This document shows, piece by piece, positions 43,062 through 53,098 of a stretch of 64,000 nucleotides of DNA. The notes beneath the pieces were generated by a model. It was not told where the DNA came from. It saw nothing but the letters and a program-made list of their open reading frames with translations, and made no database searches. The DNA is taken from NCBI GenBank assembly GCA_037044905.1, contig JBAOKB010000163.1, forward strand, positions 1 to 64,000, given 5' to 3'. Numbering within the stretch: the first letter of the stretch is position 1; the number at the start of each line of letters is the position of its first letter. Origin of the DNA: Hortaea werneckii. Its lineage: Eukaryota > Ascomycota > Dothideomycetes > Mycosphaerellales > Teratosphaeriaceae. The position numbers were made by a program, and so were the translations under genes.

Positions 43062-43845
43062 AAATTGTCTTGCTCGTCGATAACACGGATCACTTGATAG
43101 GAAAGTAGATGATCATATACAGCAGAGATGCGAGCTGCTCAAGGTAACTTGCCATCTGTTCAAGTGAGGTTTGTAAAGCAACATGTTGTCGGTGGTTTTG
43201 CCTGGGCCAGCCAGGCTTGTTCAATGAGTCGAATGATCGCTCGTTGAAAGAAGAGATAAGGATGGGAACACCTGCTCGCCCTATCATGGAGTTTTGCTTT
43301 CACCAAGTCCTTGTATGCGAGAGGTGTGGCAGGCTTCCCTTTGTGTTTGGACACTCCCCACTGAAAGGTCACGGCTTCGTGGTGAGAAGGTGTGTCACTA
43401 GCGAAGCAAAGGCGCAATAGCGTTTCGGTAGCTGCCGTGCTTGGCGGGCATTGAAAATGCTTTCATTTCGTCTGTCTTGGATCCCATCATGCACTTCACA
43501 TACCGTGGACGACAACTTCTTCTTCTTGCCTCATCTGGATGTGCTACATGATGTTGGTCGAGCAAGAAACATGACTTGGCGCCAGCGGAGCGAATGTGGA
43601 GTTGGCGGCGGGAACTCCACATCGCAGCTGCAAGCCATGTGACGAGCTGGTATTACCCTCGGTTGGAGGTTGGGTAACCCGCGCCTTGCCGCATCCTGCC
43701 TGCTGCTCGTGTGCCTGATTGATCGATCGGCAATCCTGCTCGCCCGCGCCCCCTGCCGCCTCACTGTACTCCTCAAGTCAAGCCATGCGCCGGTAGCAAA
43801 GCTCACCAAAGTCCAACCAAGAGATCAGTGGTAGCTGCCAACACG
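43062..43845. other. Intergenic, upstream of 3-hydroxyisobutyrate dehydrogenase
   Basis: 784 bases without a supported gene; short frames on both strands only. The last 200 bases are pyrimidine-rich and suit a promoter and leader. Confidence 0.45.
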
Positions 43846-45161
43846 ATGCGGGTTTCATCCATGGCGGCAGCAGCGGCTCCGTTGAAGCTGGCTCTCGGCG
43901 GGAGGTTGGCGGGAGTAGCAAGCAGAAGAGGCTTCGCGACGAGCAGCAGATTAGATGCAAGCTATGGCTTCATTGGACTGGGCCAGATGGGTGAGTGCCA
44001 TGTCACACACAGAACATGGTCGTCGGAGGGACACAGTAGCTGACCTGGAGCTCACTAGGCTATCCAATGGCCCGCAACCTGCGCTCCAAGATCAACCAAT
44101 CTGACACGATGTACATCCACGACGTCAATCCTGAGGTCTGCGAGCGACTACAGCAGGAGGTCGGAAACGTGAACATTGCGAGCAGTGTGCGAGACGTTGC
44201 CAACAACGCGGTATGTCAATTGCCTCCCAAGCTCCGTCCTTCCAGCTCTTCTGTGCTGTGATGAGTTTAATTCTATTTTGCCTATGATCTAAGTTGGCAG
44301 CGTAAGCTGTTTATCTGATTATCCTCTTTTAACCAAAGCCAATCCTCTGAACCACTTCATTGCTCGATATGCATATACAATGACGAAAAACAGAGAGCGG
44401 TCCACTAACTGCCCTCTTAGGAAACCATCCTTACAGTCCTTCCACAACCCTACCATGTCCAGAGCGTCTTTCGGGAAATGCTCAAGCCCGACGAGAAGGC
44501 CCCCGACCTCAAGTCTACCAAACACGAGCGTCTCTTCATAGACTGTAGCACAATCGACCCCAAAACCTCCGCCGGTATAGCGAAAGCGACCACCACCACG
44601 CACCAAGGCAAATTCGTCGACGCTCCCATGTCTGGCGGAGCTGTAGGTGCGGCGGCAGGAACACTGACCTTCATGGTCGGCGCGAATCCAGAAATATTTC
44701 CGCGCGTGCAGGAAGTGCTCAGCCTGATGGGCAAGCGGGTACTGCACCTAGGCCCACCAACTAGCGGCTTGAAGGCGAAGCTGGCAAACAATTATCTCCT
44801 TGCAGTGAACAATATTGCGACCTGCGAGGCGATGCACATGGGTACATCATGGGGTCTGGATCCGAAGGCGTTGGCAGACATGATCAACACCGCAACAGGC
44901 CGGTGCTGGCCAAGTGAGGTCAACAACCCTGTGCCTGGCATTGTCGAGAACGCTCCTGCTGGGAGGGATTACCAGCCAGGATTTGGGACGACCTTGATGT
45001 TGAAGGATTTGGACCTGGCGCTGCAAGCTGCTGCCGAGACCAACATCATTCCTCAGCTAGGTGCGCATGCGAAGGACTTGTACAAAGCGACACAGGGGGA
45101 TGAGAAGTGCAAAGATAGGGACTTCTCGGTTGTTTACCGGTACATAGGTGGCAAGGAATAG
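43846..45161 (+). CDS. 3-hydroxyisobutyrate dehydrogenase, mitochondrial
   Basis: NAD-dependent oxidation of 3-hydroxyisobutyrate in valine breakdown. Exons 43846-43990, 44059-44210 and 44421-45161 (345 residues). The 68- and 210-base introns have GTGAGT and GTATGT donors. The first splits the dinucleotide loop and splicing restores GFIGLGQMGYPMARNL; the second joins VANNA to ETILTVLPQPYH. Residues 1-38 are an Ala/Arg-rich mitochondrial presequence. The substrate motif is FVDAPMSGGAVGAAAGTL, and the catalytic Lys is in GLKAKLANNYLLAVNN. Near the end, GFGTTLMLKDLDLAL and the final DFSVVYRYIGG are family text. Length is normal. Start chosen as the first ATG; a second Met follows at residue 6. 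Confidence 0.95.
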
Positions 45162-45514
45162 AATTGTGTGCCTAATGCTCTAAGATCACCTTGTCACTTT
45201 TTCTTCTCAGCTGATGGACTGAACTATTCTGGGCAGCTGACGGCCGTTGGACGATCGATTGACCAAGGTGGATTCGCAAGCAAGTCATTCTCCCAAGCTT
45301 GCTGGCGAAATGGTATCATTGACTGGTGGCAGCTACGCGGCTCTACTCGTGCAGGACTGTTCACAGGGCTGACTGCTGACAGTGCTGGAAGCCAGTGCAT
45401 GGGTTCGTGATAGAATGTAGCCAGCGAAAAATGTTTGTGCATTGCAATATTTCATGACTCTTATAGACGACCTTCTCCCCTATAATCATCAAAATTCACA
45501 CAAAGCGTGGAATC
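45162..45514. other. Intergenic
   Basis: 353 bases between two plus-strand genes. An 80-codon frame with no domain lies here and is not called. Confidence 0.45.
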
Positions 45515-46063
45515 ATGTGTCAGATCCTCATCCAAAATCTCGGCTGTGGTCATCGCATTGGCGGGCCTTTCCTGCAATGCCCTAGTGCATCACAGAGAGA
45601 ATTGAATGGCCCTCGACGCGACAATGCTTGCTCTGTACTATGTGCAGAGATTCAACCGCTGGATGTACGGAGTAATACCTGCTGTGAACAGTGCTTCGCC
45701 TCCATCTTCCGCGACTTTCTCCGGACGATATGTCAGTCCTGTCGGAGAGTCTCTGCCCTGCGCATGGGACGGAGTCTTATCGAGATGGTTGAACGAGGTG
45801 CCCAAGAGGCGAGCGGCGGTAATCGAAGCGATCGCGATTTGATCCGTAGCCTGGAAGTGAGGTTATGGCGATCTGAACAAAACAGCGAGCGACTCAGAAG
45901 AGACTGCCAAGAGGCCGAAGCACAGTGTCTTTCCGCGCGGGCAGCTTGCGAGCAGGCCCGGAAAGCGTATCGCATTGCTTCTCAGAAGAGCCAGAGAGAC
46001 CGTCATGGTCTGGAGGAAAGACAATCCGAACTCCGGGACACAGTTCCCCACCATTGGCATTAG
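45515..46063 (+). CDS. Small Cys-rich hypothetical protein with coiled coil
   Basis: 182 residues from ATG 45515, function unknown. The first 80 residues carry spaced Cys and His: MCQILIQNLGCGHRIGG, NACSVLCAE, NTCCEQCF and TICQSCRR, a pattern of paired cysteines that suggests zinc binding. The opening MC...CGH is shared, from memory, with a loosely defined group of small dothideomycete proteins. Residues 95-180 form a polar, Glu/Arg/Gln-rich helix (LEVRLWRSEQNSERLRRDC) likely to be a coiled coil. It ends 34 bases from the convergent P/Q-rich gene. Past the stop, another frame reads TQFPTIGISPFRCEARG, so the true 3' end may differ. Expression evidence would decide. Confidence 0.5.
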   Translation: MCQILIQNLGCGHRIGGPFLQCPSASQRELNGPRRDNACSVLCAEIQPLDVRSNTCCEQCFASIFRDFLRTICQSCRRVSALRMGRSLIEMVERGAQEASGGNRSDRDLIRSLEVRLWRSEQNSERLRRDCQEAEAQCLSARAACEQARKAYRIASQKSQRDRHGLEERQSELRDTVPHHWH

Positions 46064-46097
46064 CCCTTTCAGATGTGAAGCTCGCGGACGCAGCGAC

Positions 46098-46520
46098 TCA
46101 GAGCTTCGTGGTGTTGTTTGTGCTCCTTTGACGGCTGTTGAAAGCATATCCTGCGGCTGCAGGACTCCATCCGGCATTGAAGGGCAGCGGGAATGGCGGC
46201 TTATGCCAGCCGTCGGAGAAGAAGACCGGATGGACGACTGCAGGGTTGTAGAGAGGCATGGCTTGCTGTGGTATTGTCGATGATGGCGATTGTGTTTTGT
46301 TGGGTGGCATGGCTTCTATCTGGCTCTTGGGCGAATTGCCTGAGGAAGGAGTGGCTTTTGACGGAAGTACTGTTGAAGGCCGGGTTTGTTGTTGGAAGAG
46401 CGGGTTTGTATGTTGCTGCTGCTGTTGTTGCGGTTGCAGCTACTTCCCATTAGCGTGTGACGTTGAGCAGTTGGTTTCTGATCTTACCGTTGGCCTCTTC
46501 GGCTGCTGTGTTGATAGCAT
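46098..46520 (-). CDS. Pro/Gln-rich small hypothetical protein, two exons
   Basis: Exons 46520-46488 (33 bases) and 46439-46098; 124 residues. The short exon reads MLSTQQPKRPT, then a 48-base intron (GTAAGA to AAGTAG, with a GCTAAT branch-like site) leads to LQPQQQQQQHTNPLFQQQT. The rest is low complexity (Pro, Gln, Ser, Asn), including NSPKSQIEAMPPNKTQSPSS and a more ordered C-terminus, NPAVVHPVFFSDGWHKPPFP and NAGWSPAAAGYAFNSRQ. Without the intron the Gln-rich part has no start codon. No family recognised. It is divergent from the ABC gene, with only 207 bases between the two start codons. Confidence 0.45.
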
Positions 46521-46727
46521 GATGAGTGGTGATATGAGCAGAGAGGACGTAGCTACTGCTGTAGCAAACTGGATGCCTCGGTGATTTCAGATGCCGAAGG
46601 TGGAGCTGTTCCCCAGACGTCACCTCCACGATTCGGCTGTTGCTTACGTGAGTCAGCATTGTGGCCTCACATTTGACTCCTGACTCTCCTCGCCTTGCTC
46701 TGGCCATACAATACAGACCCAGAGGAG

Positions 46728-48743
46728 ATGTGGAGGCGGGCTTGGAGCGGAGTCGCGGCGAGGAGGCTCTTTCACTCCTCGACCAGATTGAGACAGACTC
46801 CTCCGAAGCCGGTAATCAATATTGACAATGGGACATTCTATAAGCAGTATCCTTCCCCTGACCATCCGCCATCTTCCAATCCTTCCTTGCTGAGGGATCT
46901 AAACTTTTTTCTACCAAGCAATACGACTGGAAATGTCCAAAATTGGTCAATCATTTCTCCTTCTTCTTTGGCTCGGACAACGTTCTTACAAATCCTAGCT
47001 GGTCAGCATATTTGTATCCCTCCACACGCTCGGACTTATCCATACTTGTCTGAGATCTCGCAGTCGCCACAGCATGCTATCAAATATGTGGGCTTCGATG
47101 CGGAGCGAGGAAGTAGTGTTGGTGGCACCAGTGTCCGTGGCGCCTATCTGAGTGCACGATACGAAAGCAGACGGGAGGAGACGGATTTCTCGGTACGGGA
47201 CTACCTCATGGGTCAGACAGAACTCAACCCGCTCGAGAGAAGTGAATCGGATGCCGATCGACATGCTCTCGAGGAAGTAGTAGACCGGCTCAATCTAAGA
47301 GGTCTCCTTTCAATGCCCGTCGCGAATCTTAGCAACGGGCAGACACGCCGGGCTCGCATTGCCAAAGCTCTCATGGCACGACCTGAGGTGTTGCTCCTTG
47401 ACGGTCCATTCATGGGTCTAGATCCAAGAACACTGAGAACATTATCGGGTGTTCTCAGTGAGCTCGCAGAGCGGCAGCAGCCACGCCTCGTGATGAGTTT
47501 ACGACCAGAAGACGGTGTACCAGAGTGGGTAAGCCACTTAGTCGTCATCGATGAACGGATGCGAGTTGTTGGATATGGCCCCAAACAGAACCTCACGAAC
47601 GCCTCTGGTGCTCAAAGTGTAACCTTACAAGGCTTGTTGAAGACTGTTGAGCACAGCGAGAAAGCAACGTCTCCAGAGCAAGTCAGCCGTGATGGCTTCG
47701 AAGCCTACTCACCCGGACAGAGAGGCGGTGATGCACTAGTACAAATGCAAGGCGTCAAAGTAGCCTACGGCGATAAAGTCGTTCTTGGGGACTGGGAACA
47801 GCAGCTCGGGGCTGAATCTTATCCCGGACTCTGGTGGAGCCTTCACCGTGGACAACGAGCCGGCATCTTCGGCCCCAACGGTAGCGGCAAAACGACCATG
47901 CTCAGCCTCATCACGTCCGACCATCCCCAGACGTACAGCTTGCCCGTCAAGATATTCGGCCGCTCCCGTCTACCCAGCCCTGGAGAGCCTGGCATCAGCG
48001 TCTTCGACATCCAACGCCGGATGGGTCACTCAAGCCCCGAGGTTCACGCGTTCTTCCCCAAGCAACTAACAGTCCGCCGTGCGATCGAGTCGGCATTCGC
48101 CGACGCGCCTTTAGCGAAGCCAAAGCTAGACAAGAAGGCGACTCGTCGGGTCGATGCTTTGCTCAGGTGGTTTGCAAGGGAACTGTCTCCATGGCAGCAT
48201 CAGCCGACATCGATTGAAATGTTGACAGCCGCTTCTGAGAGCAAGACGCCCCTCAGTACTAATCCTGATGCGTTGAAGGAGATTTGGAAAGAAGCTACAA
48301 TTGATGACCTGGACATCGTCTGGGCTACCGACCTCCGCTTTGCTGAACTAAGCTTCTCCAATCAACGGCTGGTGCTCTTTATCCGAGCTCTGGTTTCTAG
48401 TCCTGACCTGGTCATTCTCGACGAGGCGCTAAGTGGTATTGACGAGCGCACTCGCGATAAGGCCTTGCTGTTCTTGTCTCAGGGTGAGATGGTGAGTCGA
48501 GTCGAAGATGGCGTGGCCAAACAAAGCCCAATTGCCAAGCTAGAAATGGAGACGTACGAGGGACTATCGGATCAGCAGGCTTTGCTCGTCATTAGCCATG
48601 CGAAGGAGGATGTCCCTGGTTGTGTCAGGGATTGGATTTGCTTGCCAGAACCTGGGGAAGGCAAGCCACCTAGGAGTGGAAAACTCAGTGGACCCTTGGA
48701 GCTCAATCCTCACGGTTGGGATGAGATCTGGGCGGGCAGGTGA
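46728..48743 (+). CDS. Tandem ABC ATPase without membrane domain, mitochondrial (YDR061W-like)
   Basis: Soluble two-domain ABC protein of the ModF-like type; the yeast counterpart appears to be YDR061W, a mitochondrial protein of unknown role. The first ATG at 46728 gives 671 residues; the frame upstream has only TTG. MWRRAWSGVAARRLFHSST is a clear mitochondrial presequence. NBD1 has a ruined Walker A (SPSSLARTTFLQILAG, no P-loop Lys) but an intact signature LSNGQTRRARIAKAL (residue about 200) and Walker B VLLLDGPFMGLD. NBD2 has a perfect Walker A GPNGSGKTTML (about 382) and Walker B LVILDEALSGIDE, but a degenerate signature LSFSNQRLVLF. Since ABC sites pair the Walker A of one half with the signature of the other, this leaves one canonical and one dead site. 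No membrane helices. The H-loop His is seen in VISHAKED. Confidence 0.85.
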   Translation: MWRRAWSGVAARRLFHSSTRLRQTPPKPVINIDNGTFYKQYPSPDHPPSSNPSLLRDLNFFLPSNTTGNVQNWSIISPSSLARTTFLQILAGQHICIPPHARTYPYLSEISQSPQHAIKYVGFDAERGSSVGGTSVRGAYLSARYESRREETDFSVRDYLMGQTELNPLERSESDADRHALEEVVDRLNLRGLLSMPVANLSNGQTRRARIAKALMARPEVLLLDGPFMGLDPRTLRTLSGVLSELAERQQPRLVMSLRPEDGVPEWVSHLVVIDERMRVVGYGPKQNLTNASGAQSVTLQGLLKTVEHSEKATSPEQVSRDGFEAYSPGQRGGDALVQMQGVKVAYGDKVVLGDWEQQLGAESYPGLWWSLHRGQRAGIFGPNGSGKTTMLSLITSDHPQTYSLPVKIFGRSRLPSPGEPGISVFDIQRRMGHSSPEVHAFFPKQLTVRRAIESAFADAPLAKPKLDKKATRRVDALLRWFARELSPWQHQPTSIEMLTAASESKTPLSTNPDALKEIWKEATIDDLDIVWATDLRFAELSFSNQRLVLFIRALVSSPDLVILDEALSGIDERTRDKALLFLSQGEMVSRVEDGVAKQSPIAKLEMETYEGLSDQQALLVISHAKEDVPGCVRDWICLPEPGEGKPPRSGKLSGPLELNPHGWDEIWAGR

Positions 48744-48961
48744 TGAAGGGGCTCTGATTCTTGAAGTCGAATATGTTTCCACAGCGCGGATTTGGATGCC
48801 TAGAGCTGTATATTTAGATCAGGGCGGCTTCCCGGGGGGTTCGGACAGTCAGCACGGCACTGTATAGTCTTTTACTACGTGGCACGTGTGCGCCTATCTA
48901 TGTCTATCAAGACCCAGTTCTTCCCTCTTCATCAGTTTCGTAGGTGAAGTCGCATAGCTAG

Positions 48962-49854
48962 TCAATCCTCCATCATGAACCGGATGAATGCTGCGCCTAC
49001 CGCAACGCCGTCATGATGGTTGCGCACGCGGCTCATTCCATCGTTGTACATGTGGTCGTTGAAGACCCCCGACTCATGTCGGCGCTCTAATAGTTCGCTC
49101 ACGATATCGCCGTTGAACTCAGGGTGGCCCTGCACGGTGATGAGCCGGTGCTTGGAGTACATGCCCTGCACCTGGCAGCGAGGTGAATGTCCTAGGGGTT
49201 CGACAGATGATGGGTAGGCGAAGACAATGTCCTGGTGCATTTGGTGGATGGCCTGCAAGCAGTGTTTGGTCAGCAAGATGATCAGACCTTGGAGGCAGTC
49301 CGGGACGCGTACCAGCTGAGGAATACCGAAGAGTTGCTTTCCCTTCTCAGTCAAGTCCACTGGTACTACAGCGACCTCCCAGCCGTCAGTGCTCCTGCCC
49401 ACCTTGACATCTAAGGCACGGCCGATGATCTGGTGTCCAAAGCAGACCCCTATTAAACGGACACGGTTCTGGGCGAGAACTTTCTTGGTAAACTCCACGA
49501 GCTTGAGGATCCAAGGGTCATTGTCAAAGGAGTTGAACTCTGTTCCAATTTAGGATCCAATCAGCCCACGTTCTCCATATCTCCTCTTTCTCAAGCGTTC
49601 TTGAGGCACAACGTACTGCTTCCTGTCAAGAGAATGCCATCTACATCCTCCAGATTCGGATAGATTTCGTGGTTCACGACATCAAACTTTGAAATGTCTA
49701 GTTCAGGCCTTTGCAAGCCATCCTTTTCCGCTACCTTGTCGGCGCCAGCATTGAGTAGCTCTTTGAATAGGTTGCCGTAGCCGCCGTACTTCTCCTTGGT
49801 CTTGCCAACGGGTTCGTCGCACTCGAGGACTGCGATTCGGAGGGGGCCTTTCAT
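48962..49854 (-). CDS. Class I glutamine amidotransferase-like protein
   Basis: GATase1 superfamily of the stand-alone, GMP-synthase-like kind (similar to yeast YLR126C). Exons 49854-49617 and 49539-48962 (271 residues). The 77-base intron (GTACGT to GGAACAG) rebuilds LTGSKFNSFDNDPWI. The nucleophile is the Cys of GVCFGHQIIG, and the charge-relay His-Glu is in VQGHPEFNGD, so the catalytic triad is present. EKYGGYGNLFKELL near the start is also family text. It has no synthetase domain, so the ammonia or hydrolysis product and the substrate are unknown. Start at MKGPLRIAVLECDEP. Divergent from Chm7. Confidence 0.9.
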
Positions 49855-50315
49855 CTGCGCTGTCTTGGGCTGGTAGTGGTTTTGTTACTTGGGACGGGTA
49901 GGCCACGATGCCAAGGAAGATGTCAACAATGGATACTATGTATGGCTGCTGGCGTGTACTGTAGGTGACGTATAATGAGAAGATGATTCACTGGGATGCC
50001 GTCAGTCGCAGTTGAATGTTCCAGACATCGATCTTGATAAGCCGATAAGCCCTATCGGCATTTGGCCGACGGAAGCCGAGCTCATGACAGCTCTGATACT
50101 TCAGGCGTCATCCACCTCGTTCTGGCTGTGCCTGCCTTTCTGGTCGTTAGTGTGCATGTGAAAGTCGCCGGTCAGGCGGGGCGAGCTTTGCCAGGAACAC
50201 GACCTCGTTCGCCTCTTCTACAGTCCAAATCAGGCTCGCCTTGGCTTAGAGCATCTTGTCTGAGAGCCAAAGAGTTGTTGGATTACACAGGCATAGTGCT
50301 GAACGCACCGCAAGA
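49855..50315. promoter_or_regulatory. Shared upstream region of the GATase gene and CHM7
   Basis: 461 bases between divergent start codons. It contains GATAAGCCGATAAGCC at about 50036-50051, two tandem GATAAG motifs of the type bound by fungal GATA factors. Their role is inference. Confidence 0.4.
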
Positions 50316-51824
50316 ATGAACGAGCTTCTCGACTTCCTACGAACACACGAGGAAGCGTTTCGTAGGTGAAGCCCACCCTCTCTTTTCGTACACTCTGAAG
50401 CCATCAATCCATCGATAGGCCTGACATGTCTTTTGCAGCCGCGCCCGCCTAGCCTCCTTGTACTCGGACTTCCGCAACCAACGTCAAACGAACCCAGATG
50501 GCTATCATGCGAATGCCTCAGCTTGGATGCGAGCTCTTACGGCGGCGGCAAATGCTGGTTTGATACCTTCGTCCTCAGCTTCTTCGCAACATGACCACTT
50601 TGTCCTACAGACTGGAGAGGAGCTGGCTCGAGCATTACAAACACAAGAACTCGGTCGTCCTTTGGCGTTGGGAACTGTGATAGACGAGGCCGTCAGGAGG
50701 AAGGAGCTCATTCCTGTAAAAGAATTCTTAGAAGCTAAAGAGAGCATATATGCGAAGCACTGGTTACCGACGCCATGGCAAGTGATGAGCTGGGGACTGC
50801 GTCAACTTGGCGTGATCGGAGGAGACAGTAGCGAAGATAAGCTTGTCAGAGGCGAATTTGTGATCATGGATAACCTGGAGGTAAGTAAAAAGAACGCTTA
50901 TTGCAGGTCGATTAGGCTAACAGGTAGCAGACAGCAGCAAAGGCAGCACTCGATCACGTCTCTAAAACAGCCAGCTCTCACACAGCTCGCATCTTTTCTC
51001 GAGATCTCCTCGCCTCTGCGCTTTGCAATGCACTCAATGTTTCCTCTCTCAGCCAAAGAGATACTTCCGTCCTCTTGATGCATCTTGCAAGAGACCAGGC
51101 GGCAATTGCTTACGATCCAGCGACCGGCACTGTCAAGTTCCACGCCCCTGGGGAGATGAAACCTGCCAGTATTGAGCAAGAAGACATCACGATCGCGTCG
51201 CTGCGGACTTTAATCAGCGGCCTTGAGCCACAGATCCAGCAGCTTATGCAGCGAGTATCCGAACTAGACGCCAAAGCTCGGGAGGCCGTGGCGAAGAAAC
51301 AAAATGCTGCGGCCAAGGTAGCGCTGCGTCAGAAGAAGATGGCCGAAAATAAGCTACAATCTCGGACTGCTACCCTTACGCAGGTAGAAGAAGTATACGC
51401 CAAAATCGAACAAGCGGCTGATCAAGTGGAAATCGTACGGGTTATGGAAGCCTCATCTACCACACTCCGCTCCCTCAACCAGAAGACAGGAGGTGTGGAG
51501 AAGGTGCAGGATGTTATGGAGAATCTCAGGGAGTCGATGCAAGACACGGAGGAGATTTCAGGGGCCATCAGCGAGGTCGGTGCAGGGCAGATTGACGAGG
51601 GCGAGGTGGACGATGAACTTGAGGCGCTTGAGAAGGCTGAGCGCGAGAAGGTCGAGGAGGCTGAGCGGAAGGAGCGGGAGGCGAGTGAGGAGAAGGAAGC
51701 AGAGGAGACGAAGAAGAAGTTGGCCGAACTGGAGGGTCTGAAGAAGCCGGACGAGGTCTCTTCGTCGCAAGAGGCTGAAGAGGTTAAGAAGAGGCTCGAG
51801 GCAGTTGGCCAGTCGCAGCAGTGA
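50316..51824 (+). CDS. CHM7: ESCRT-III-related Snf7-family protein Chm7 (CHMP7)
   Basis: Nuclear-envelope and ER ESCRT adaptor that helps seal and survey nuclear pores. Exons 50316-50365, 50439-50880 and 50931-51824 (461 residues). Introns of 73 and 50 bases. The first splice rebuilds HEEAFRSRARLASLYSDF, the second MDNLETAAKAALDHVS. The N-terminal half is the winged-helix-like region of Chm7 proteins (PTPWQVMSWGLRQLGVIGG and MHLARDQAAIAYDP). From residue about 245 comes the Snf7 core: ASLRTLISGLEPQIQQLMQR, LDAKAREAVAKKQNAAAKVA and LRQKKMAENKLQSRTATL. It continues into VEKVQDVMENLRESMQDTEE and a highly charged Glu/Lys coiled coil. The length fits CHMP7. The C-terminal 60 residues are low-complexity Glu/Lys. 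Confidence 0.92.
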
Positions 51825-52374
51825 GCGAGCCCTCGTAGTCGTTGGCGCGTTGCAGCAAACAGCCGCCTTCACATCTCATGGTACACATGAAGAAATGTCT
51901 CGATTCGCCGGTCCTTGGGCTTAGATCATACGGTGAAGGACATTCTGAAAGCATGCGTCACCTCAATGTCCGTTCACAGCGACAAGGCTCAGCTGCTACC
52001 TTGACTGTATAAGAAACAAACGCCAGGGAAACACGATTGATCAGGCCCTGGCGATGTGGAGAAAAGCGTTCTCTCGATCATTCAACCCGTCATGGGCAGA
52101 CCAGCTCGCACAGGAGTCTTTCCTTGACAAGAGGCGGGAAGAAGATCAATCACGTGGAGGCAAGGTCATGACAATTAAGAAGAACTGACGCGGAGAGTGT
52201 CTTTCAAACTGCGCACACCGAAAGAGCAGCACAGCTCTGCCCATTTAGCACTCTCAATGTTTTGAATCAGGCAGGTGGTCATCATAATAATACATGTCAG
52301 TTCCAATGCTGAAGCGTAAAGCGTGCTCCTCATGGTTCGCTCGTCATCTTGACACACTGCCATCCCATCATCGT
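51825..52374. other. Intergenic between convergent genes
   Basis: 550 bases between CHM7 and the secreted-protein gene; no supported feature. Confidence 0.5.
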
Positions 52375-53098
52375 TTAGATGTAAACCGGCTTGAGGTACA
52401 CGTCGGCACAGCTGCAGGGTGCTGGCGTGTCAATGTCGTAGATATTGCGGAAGAATAGCTGGGGAACACCATGCCACCACTCGCACACTGTAGCAGGTCA
52501 GCATTGCACTTCTTCGATCATTTAGGATGACTCTTGAAGCATACCAAGCCATCCTCCGAACGAGTTCAAGCTGGGTAGATTGGTACCAGGGGAGCTCGAC
52601 CATTGCAAGCCAGTATCGTTGATGTAGAAACCGTTCGTCGTGCCAGAACTCGAGGTGCCCATGCCGGCATTGATGCGGACAGGCTGCCAGTCGGCGTAGA
52701 AGTTTACGTTCTGGGCGACGACTAGTTGATCATCGGGTCAGTATGCGTTGTATGACCACAGGCGACAATAGGGTGGACTTACTCATCTGCCACGGGAAGG
52801 CATTGCCAAGATTGAAAGCCTGGTAGTTGTTGTTCTCGATCGTAGTGCCGTTTACCTGCTCCAGGAAGCCTTTGGCAGCGGCGGCGGTGCGTTCTTCGAT
52901 GAAAGTGGCATCGCCCAGGCCGGCACCGGTATGGTAACTGACCAACCAGAGTCCCTCGAACCGCTCTTTTCCAGCTTGGCCGGGCTTGAGGCAGGTTTGA
53001 AGGTTGTACTCCTGAGATTGGTTGGTGAAGACTTGAGCAAGACCGGCGACGATCAAAGTCGAGAAGGCGAGGACGGTACTTCCAGTCTGGAACTTCAT
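52375..53098 (-). CDS. Small secreted protein, DUF7907-like
   Basis: Three exons, 53098-52783, 52721-52545 and 52487-52375; 201 residues. Introns of 61 and 57 bases (GTAAGT/AACTAG and GTATGC/CTACAG). Residues 1-21 are a signal peptide (MKFQTGSTVLAFSTLIVAGLA). The mature protein has LWLVSYHTGAGLGDATFIEE, NAFPWQM|IVAQNVNFYADWQ, VRINAGMGTSS, FYINDTGLQW, FGGWL|VCEWWHGVPQLFF and the end CSCADVYLKPVYI. This arrangement (AYHTGAGL, INAG, FGGWxxCxWWHGVPQLFW, C-terminal YI) recalls an unnamed family of fungal secreted proteins of about 200 residues, which I believe is DUF7907; the name is from memory. Three Cys are visible near the C-terminus and one in the NLQTC segment. The function is unknown; an effector role is possible but unsupported. 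Confidence 0.8.
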
